From the NCBI GenBank assembly GCA_016648135.1, contig JADDOH010023149.1:62001-126000 (forward strand): a stretch of 64,000 nt of DNA. Reading direction: 5' to 3'. The notes beneath the pieces are model-generated. The model did not search any database. It saw only the letters and a list, made by a program, of their open reading frames with translations, and had not been told where the DNA came from. The DNA is from Agrypnia vestita. Its lineage: Eukaryota > Arthropoda > Insecta > Trichoptera > Phryganeidae. Shown one piece after another: positions 57,124 to 64,000 of this stretch (position 1 is its first letter; each line of letters starts with the position of its first letter). The position numbers and the translations under genes were made by a program.

Positions 57124-58006
57124 GGGGGGGTAAGGTTTTTAACTTTTTTTTTTGCATTTAATTTTTAATTTTTTAAATGAATGTATAACATCGCAAGAAT
57201 ATTGTGTCAAAATTTCAAGTCAATCGGAGCAAAATTGACGAAATTATGAACATTTGAGTGATGCTCAGACTGATTTTCTATACCTGCTCGGGCAGCTGAG
57301 AGACGCGCTCACCTGGGGATTACCGGACGTGCTATTGTATCGGAAGAGTTTTGCGTAGACATGGACAAAAAGATGCTGATGATGAAAGCTCTTTGCTGTG
57401 TGAACATGGCTTCGACGATTATGTGTAAGTATAAAATAAGTGTCGAGTTTTATTTTGAATTTAACAGCGTTTTCCCCACATCTCACGTTTTCAAAGTCGG
57501 TGTCCATCATAACTTCAAAACTACTGCACCGATCCTTTTGAAATTTTGAACACTATTTCTGTACATAATTTACGAGGTAACGCTGGAGACTTTTTGTCAA
57601 ATTTGTTAATAATTGATATTTTTTAATAACAAATTAGCCGACTTTTTTTGAAAAAAATCGCGTTTTTCGCTTCAAAGTGTTTCAAAAAAATGAAAAATTA
57701 AAAAACCCTCCCAGCGTTACCTAGGGAAACCTATTATCTAACGAATGAACTTTGATTTTCTGATTTCAGATGATCTAGCACCAAGTTATGATGGACACCG
57801 CAATTCTACTTTGTTCCAAGACACGTCCGAATAATTGCTGCCATTGCCGTATTTTGTAATATTTCTTCTTAAAAATTTTACACAATATTCTTCGAATGTC
57901 ATACTTTAAGAAACCATTAGTTTTAATAAAGAGATTTAAACTGTGTCGTCACAAAAAATTCACGAAAACATGCCTTTTTTGTACGAATTAAACTTACCCC
58001 CCCCCC
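57124..58006. mobile_element. TTAA-flanked DNA transposon with G-run ends, non-autonomous
   Basis: 883 bp between exact TTAA tetramers (57120-57123 and 58007-58010). Terminal inverted repeats GGGGGGGTAAGGTTT and, inverted, GGGGGGGGGGTAAGTTTAAT. The TTAA target fits Kolobok or piggyBac superfamilies. The interior keeps an open stretch (FCVDMDKKMLMMKALCCVNM) of unknown identity. No complete transposase. Confidence 0.7.
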
Positions 58007-58105
58007 TTAAAGTGTATAAAAGTGACATAAATGAAATTATGTTAATCAGGGATTAGATACTGTAATATACACTGCTGATTTTGATGAGGCGTTAAACGTT
58101 TTTTG

Positions 58106-58320
58106 ACGAAAAAATATTTAAATGCCACCGGGACTCGAATCACGGACCTCACATTCTATCCGGGAATGGCGCGTTATTTTCGTTAACTTACCAGAGTGCC
58201 ATGGCGAAATTAGATAACGCGCCATTCCCGGATATAATGTGAGGTCCGTGGTTCGAGTCCCGGTGGCATTTAAATATTTTTTCGTTAATTTGATTTTTTC
58301 TGTATGTCTTTTCTAATTGA
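58106..58320 (+). mobile_element. tRNA-Arg-like SINE family 1 as a palindrome
   Basis: 58106-58177 and 58214-58285 are 72-bp inverse copies with two mismatches. The right copy is a full head (58195-58270: 7-bp acceptor pairing AGTGCCA/TGGCATT with one G-T, B box GGTTCGAGTCC) plus a tail TTTTTTCGTTAATTTGATTT. The left is an inverted copy of its 3' two-thirds. Confidence 0.8.
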
Positions 58321-58444
58321 TTAATAAAAATTGTTTATTTAGTAACAAATAAAGTTGATTCAAAACATTATAACTTATTTACGCTTGTTAAATAAGGGTC
58401 GTATAATATGTTTTTTTTTTTATGTTACGTTATATTTTATGTTA

Positions 58445-58505
58445 TAAATAAATAAGGGTCGTAACATAAAACATAATTTTTTATGTTACGACCCTTATTT
58501 ATTTA
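58445..58505. repeat. perfect 27-bp inverted repeat
   Basis: Arms TAAATAAATAAGGGTCGTAA... (58445-58471) and its exact inverse (58479-58505) with a 7-nt loop. A partial extra copy of the arm is at 58390-58402. Confidence 0.9.
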
Positions 58506-59325
58506 TTTTTTTATTTATTTACCTATACCATAAAGGGTCGCACATATGACATGCGCGAGCACTCTAGAAATATTTTGAGGCGCGAGCTCTCCAATGTTAA
58601 TATAGTCGCCGTGAATATCAACAAATTCGATTAATACCGCACTGAATTTTCCCAAATCAGATTACGGATTTACGTGAGCTTATTAAACTGATTTGTTTTG
58701 ATATTATAATTATAAATGCAATTAGTAAAATTAAACCAATACTCGATATATTACTAACCATAGTAAATACGCGACAATCTAATTACAATTTAAATTATTC
58801 CATGAAATTGATCTACTAATCATAGCATACCTACATACATAGATACGCTATAATTAGTATATCATATAAAACATACGTTTTGTACATGGTTTCTCAAAAA
58901 ATACGCTTAGGTGTCAAATGTAAAAATTAGTTAAGTGAGTAAGAAGAAAAAAAATCGTCATTTTTAAATTAAACATAAGAATTGTAAACAACAAAGCATT
59001 AAAACCTGATTAAAATAGTATCTTTTGTTCTTAAATTTACAGATCTTATTAATGATTAATTACAAAAGTGAACGTTTATTTTATATTTTTTATATTTGAG
59101 ACTACCACATCAATTTTTTTATTCATCGTTATTTATATTTGTAGTCCGTGTTCAAATGTGTAACATTAAAATTAAATTTTTTATTTTCATTTAAAAATTA
59201 TTTTATAAAATTATTAATTTTAGTATTTTTTAATTTTTTTTCAAATAAACAAATGCCTACTTTCTTCTTCATACATATATACATCTTTTAATTTAAGAAA
59301 GACAAACGAATTACCTAGTATGTGT
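58506..59325. other. AT-rich intergenic sequence
   Basis: Nothing recognised. Confidence 0.4.
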
Positions 59326-59410
59326 AAGCCGTGCATACGGCGCAGTGTTGTGTTGGTGTTTACGGGTATAACACCAAACAACGAAACAATGTGCCTCGTA
59401 CGCACGGCTT
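59326..59410. repeat. 85-nt hairpin
   Basis: Outer stem AAGCCGTGC/GCACGGCTT, then TACGG/CGTA and GGCGCA/TGTGCC, and an inner stem GTTGTGTTGGTGTT/AACACCAAACAAC. About 33 pairs with small bulges and a 9-nt loop. Could be a tiny MITE or a pre-miRNA-like fold. Confidence 0.75.
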
Positions 59411-59454
59411 TTTCGATTGCCTTTTTTAAATGGAGAAAGGTCTAAAATATACGA

Positions 59455-59600
59455 AATTTCCCCATCCCCCTTTATCCCACCCTTTCCCCGCGATAAATTT
59501 TCTATACAAATCTACACCGCTTTAAAGATCTTCCACAAATTTAGTATACTTATTCTTCAGGAACGATATGTAAAAGTCATTTTTGACCGGTTACAGCTAG
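59455..59600 (+). mobile_element. Helitron 3' terminus
   Basis: Hairpin GTCA-TTTT-TGAC (59576-59587), then CGGTTACAGCTAG with CTAG at 59597-59600 followed by T. The upstream C-rich stretch (59458-59490) probably belongs to the element. Confidence 0.6.
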
Positions 59601-60200
59601 TTGAATAGGTACATAAAAATATAACTGACGAATACCTGAAATATGAACCCTGTGTTAAGTATTTTTACATCGCTATCAACTATTCTCATTTCGAATGTCC
59701 GTCCGTAAATTGCTGGAATAACAACAACACTAACTACCCGCTAATGAGGCGCGGGCAGCCGAGTGTGACACGCCGTATGTCGCCCCACCGAACTGCACGG
59801 TCTTGACAATTATTCATATTAATTTAATAATTATGTACCGTGTTTTTTCACGGGTGTTCGGCTAGTATTAAATAATTAGAGGCAATGTCACCTCAGTTTA
59901 GAGCGCTGGAGAGAAAAGGCTACATTTTACACGTTTACAGGTATATTATGATATGCTACAAATATTCATATTATTAATGATCTTTATGTGGCGCATGTTA
60001 TTGGTGCATGCTTTTGTAATTATACTTTTGTAAACTATACATTTTTATGTATGTACTTTATATATAAATTCAATTTGTATATAATAAAAACAAAATGACA
60101 AAACTGTCAAAGTGTTCAAATCGTGACTGGTGATGGTTGCCAAACGACCCCAGCTGGGGTTTCCATAAATCCTATTTTTCAATTTCGAAACATGATTTAT
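59601..60200. other. unclassified intergenic sequence
   Basis: Nothing recognised. Confidence 0.4.
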
Positions 60201-60521
60201 TACTTTCTTTCTTTTAACTCGTGGCGTCTGCTTGTTTGCTTGACGAAAAAACTTTGGATCGATTTTTAACCCTTTTCCCGTGATCCAATTGAGCTGAAAC
60301 TTTGCAAGTAAACTCGTGGCGACGATCAAGAAGATCTATCAAATTTTCGTTAAAAAATAATGATAATTATAGTATAATTTTGGATATTTCAAATTTTTAA
60401 TGGTTTTTTTCATACAATTCAGTAATTTGTATGGAGATTCCGACGCATGTGGTAGACACGAAACCCGAAAATGAGAAAGGGAGTATTGTAAAAATTTGGT
60501 TTTTATGGGTCACTTTTTTTT
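60201..60521 (+). repeat. repeat family D
   Basis: AACTCGTGGCGTCTGCTTG, GATCGATTTTTAACCCTTTT, GTGGCGACGATCAAGAAGAT, and the end GAAAGGGAGTATTGTAAAAA. Confidence 0.7.
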
Positions 60522-61822
60522 AGAAACGAAAATGAACAACACAGTATAACCTCGCTTACCTAACCAACTAACGCAAATAAATGCCCAATTAGACATTTTG
60601 TATAGTACTTTTTCGGCCTTAGGTCGTATCATTTTACACCTTGATATTTTTCTTAAGGCAAAGCCTGAAATAACTCGGACTTAAGAGGACCGTCGTATAT
60701 CGTAGGGCTTAGAAAATACTACATATGGTTCTTTTACTTACAATTTAAAGGGCTTAAGTCGCAAGAATTAATCCAATTTAATTTCACCTTCTTGCTTAGT
60801 TTCAGTGAATCTAAAATAGAACCTCCCGAAGCTTCTTAAATTCGCTAACCTAGACCAGTGTAATCAACCCCCTACTGTTTTCATTAGTGAGGCCCCTTAA
60901 ACGTTGAACGAGACTCCACAAAAATTTCACAGGACCTCTGTGGAAGACAGGACTGTGAGGTGGTAATGATTATTCACGCTTCTCCACAATTCAACAGTTT
61001 TGTAATCTCATTAGCTATTATGGTTCATTGCGCACAGCACAGGGCATATAGCAGCTACGTTATTACTATTATCCATTGAAACACACACATCAAACTAATG
61101 CGATTAAGCTGACATGCGTTAAGCCTAGCTGTTTAATTTATGTCACTTAACCGGGAAATATTTACATATTAGTTAATTTTACCTCAGACTAGAGACTAGA
61201 CCTAACAAAGCAAACAACTAACATAACTAAAAGAGAAAAAAAGCGTATATTAAAATATGTAAACGGTTTTTTTAATCTCATTTGTTAAGCGTGTTGGGGG
61301 TGAAATTAAAATATGCAACAAAATGCAGGCGCATCATGAGACGGAAGTTTTCACACCATTAACCTAGTCGTTAAAGTGTATATTTCATATATTGTCTAAG
61401 TTTACTTGTGAGAGACTCAGACTGCAAATGGGTTAGAGGCAAGGTTTACATAATGCGCATGACATTCTGTGAAGCTATGTTCATTGCAAGGTATACAACA
61501 CAAGGTGGTTTGTTTTTTATGTATGCCAAAGAAGTTGTGATGGTCGACATAGAGATAGATTTAATTAATTTAGAAAATCTTAAAATAATAATATTTAAAA
61601 AAAAAGCCGAGTATGGACATCAAGAATATAATTCTTCTGATTTGAATCGTTTAAAAGTAAAAGCCTGATATATTTCTTCTCAAGATTCTATGTAATACAA
61701 GAGGCTAACAAAATATTGAATATTCAGCTATACAAGTAATATTTCTTAGATCTTTATTATACCATAGATATAATTCTGTGTTAAATTAATATCGTTTGCC
61801 AATCCTAATAGACTCGACCTTG
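60522..61822. other. AT-rich intergenic sequence
   Basis: 61388-61408 (ATATTGTCTAAGTTTACTTG) resembles the arm of the hairpin at 7494. No gene. The 86-codon frame 61408-61668 is unrecognised. Confidence 0.4.
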
Positions 61823-64000
61823 TGAGTAGGTGCGAACGAGCCTTTATTATTTATGAATCGGAACAGCAAGTCTCGCGTGTAGCGGGTGCTTTACTGTTAT
61901 TTTAATGAAACGGACCAATCACAGGCGCGCTTTGCCTTCGGCGGGTTGAGCCGGAGGCGACCGTCCCGATGACTGAATCCGGCCAATGGCGAGCGCCGCC
62001 GGTGAAGTCATCGCGCATAGGATGAGTCACTGCACTAGCGTGGATTTTGGAGATATGGTGCAATCGAGACTATAAAAGGAGCGAACACGATATACTCAGC
62101 CCTTCAGTTCGAGACCAGACCTGCCAGCGGAAGCGCTGCCCGAGAGACTACTGCCAGAGACTTCATTTGGAGAACAGCATTTGCGGACGGAGTTGCTGCC
62201 CGGACGTATGGAGGAATCTACCATTCATCACTATCAGAGAGGATCATACCGCCACTGTGTAACAGATAAGGAACACATTTATATTATCTATTACGGTTAA
62301 TTATTTTCACTATCGAAATGTATTTATTTTGGGAATATTTGAGTTCGGAATAATTATGTGTAATTAAATATCGCGATTGCTTGTGTGATATTGGTTCAAA
62401 TCGTACGAGAAAAACGTTCCAAACGGATGTATTTTTATGCAAAGCGAATTTCATACCGTTTATGCCAAAAATTGAATACACGGATTTCTATATGAATACT
62501 TAGTAGCATATTGATGGTTACTGTATTGCGTAGGTATTGCGCAATCATTACACTCGGTCTACAACTAATTCTTTATGAATCGAGTACCTCGGTATATTCG
62601 GCTTAACAAGTAGCTTCAGAACGACGAGTAAAGGACAGAATGGGGAGATCTAACTAAAGATTGGGGATATCTGGTTTGTGTTAGCCTAGCTGGCTGAGGG
62701 GTGGATGATTGCCGGCACTTGGGCGTGGAACCCGCACAAGCCCCTGCAGGGTCCCTTAAAAGCGGGGCCCTCCTTGTTGCTCGGGGTCGTCAATAAACCG
62801 ACCACCTAACCTCATCCGGCGCAAACTACTTAAACCAACAAAAAGGTTCCCTTTGTCTTTGGAAGGATTTCCATGCTTGAATGCTGTAAAACCTTGATAG
62901 AAAACGTTAACTTCTATTTCGTCCTCTGTAAGAAAGACAGGGCCAGAATAAATATAAAAATCATTCACTCATATGGAATAGCTGGGATATTATAAATATG
63001 TTACTAACACTCTAACATTTGTCCAAAGTAAATGTTGCAAGATGCAGAATCGTGGGACGCCGCTCTGAAAAGGCATAATGAGATTGCACAATAATTTGTA
63101 ACATCGCTGACTATGCCCGCAAAGGAGGCTAATGTCGTCATCAATTCGTACCAAAAGAGTACATGATTCTTCAAACACCGGCCTAAAAGAAAGGCGCCTC
63201 AAGACAACACCCATCATCAGAAACTCGTACCAAAAGAGTACGTACATCTCAATTATAAGCCTAAAAGAGAGGCGTCACAGGATCACATCTCGTAAAGAAG
63301 AGATAGAGTCTCGGGATGCAGTAAGTTCCGGAGGAACAAGGGGGGCCATTTAGTCACTTAGGAAGCTGGTCACCGGGTTTAGGCGGGCGCGGAGCCTTAA
63401 CCCCCCTCGGCAGAGATGCTGAGGGTTTAAAAAAAAAAAATTTAGCATTCAAAGAAACTATTATTTCATATAAACTCACGGGCTGTTGTAGAATCCTTTC
63501 GAACAAACCATCCCCGAGACCTTATCTACTTATTTATAAAGAAGTTTCGCTTCAAAAATGTCGTATTTCGTAGATATCAAATATATGTATTATTTCCCCA
63601 CGGAATTAATATGAACAGGTTCATGCACGTCTAGGACGAAACCATTCAAGTTAAGAATTTGCTAATACAAAGTGTTTATAATTATTAATTTCAGTGTTAT
63701 TTAATATGTGTGAACTTTTCCCTTTGCACCGTTCGAACAAATCTACTGGTTTGTCCCCAAACGGAAATGTTTTATTTCTAATACACGAATTCTTCTGGTG
63801 AACGTATTTTATTGTAACATAAATGTATAGATTATTAGGTTCGTTAGATGTTTTTATTACGTAATATTATGCAATTGTTTCCACACTGCTCCTATAAAAG
63901 AATTTGAAGTTATTACGATACACAACGGGGTCCTTCATCCATTAGACGAATCATGTGCCAATTCAACGACGTATAGTATAGATTACGAATAGTATAAATT
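61823..64000 (+). repeat. long repeat R, copy 3 (diverged, runs off the window)
   Basis: Begins GTGAGTAGGTGCGA, as copy 1 does near 46169. Promoter TATAAAAGGAGCG at 62071. Conserved blocks: TGAATACACGGATTTCTATA (62469; copy 1 46977), ATAGAGTCTCGG (63304; 48904), GGTCACCGGGTTTAG with a downstream hairpin (63368; 48968), CGGGCTGT...CCCCGAG (63480; 49113). Much of the rest cannot be aligned by eye, which suggests an old relative. Confidence 0.55.
62065..62115 (+). promoter_or_regulatory. TATA-type promoter of repeat R copy 3
   Basis: TATAAAAGGA at 62071 and ACTCAGCCCTTCAGTT about 25-35 nt downstream, equivalent to the promoter in copy 1. Confidence 0.55.

Noticed and set aside
58195..58270. functional tRNA gene
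   Set aside because: The acceptor stem pairs, but the anticodon and T stems have mismatches and an enlarged loop, and the sequence lies inside a palindromic SINE.
59621..59640. hammerhead candidate CTGACGA...GAAA
   Set aside because: Only about six bases lie between the core halves, too few for stem II.

Overview
This window looks like intergenic, transposon-dominated DNA from a large, AT-rich arthropod genome, most probably an insect. Evidence: no long open frame, no recognisable intact host gene and no rRNA. There are remnants of non-LTR retrotransposons, Penelope-like elements (PLEs), Helitrons, hAT, piggyBac, tRNA-derived SINEs, solo LTRs and foldback/MITE elements, plus a short interstitial run of the arthropod telomere repeat TTAGG. 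I cannot fix the order or species. Short open frames are nearly all chance frames or pieces of repeats.

Layout. 0-14 kb: MITEs, truncated non-LTR reverse transcriptase (RT) tails (some with a tetranucleotide 3' tail), Helitron 3' ends (one carrying a dense heat-shock-element-like array at 6.4-6.7 kb) and a first hammerhead motif. 14-24 kb: a broken piggyBac transposase (14.4-15.6 kb), a SINE, a MITE, an RT tail and GC-rich patches. 24-31 kb: a PLE with a GIY-YIG endonuclease remnant and a hammerhead motif, sitting inside a foldback repeat; a 0.5-kb near-perfect palindrome; a solo LTR; a LINE tail; head-to-head tRNA-Arg-like SINEs. 31-46 kb: solo LTRs, RT tails, a TTAGG tract, a second 0.5-kb palindrome, several hammerhead motifs and a hAT element inserted cleanly into an RT pseudogene. 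46-64 kb: a long non-coding repeat with a TATA promoter in three copies (46.2-50.2, 54.2-56.4 and 61.8 kb to the window end), a TTAA-flanked element with G-run ends, a palindromic SINE pair and several strong hairpins.

The most striking signal is the density of hammerhead-ribozyme-like cores (CTGANGA, stem II, GAAA). I count about six with intact core motifs and five decayed, each at a PLE-like terminus. Several retain foldable stems I, II and III and a GTH cleavage motif. Hammerheads in PLEs are already known; what is notable here is the number, the varied stem II sequences, and one copy placed exactly in the loop of a ~60-bp inverted repeat. Also unusual are a Helitron with perfect four-unit heat-shock elements, SINEs arranged head-to-head as palindromes, and the multi-kilobase promoter-bearing repeat without coding capacity.

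All calls come from reading the sequence by eye; no alignment, folding or database search was run.
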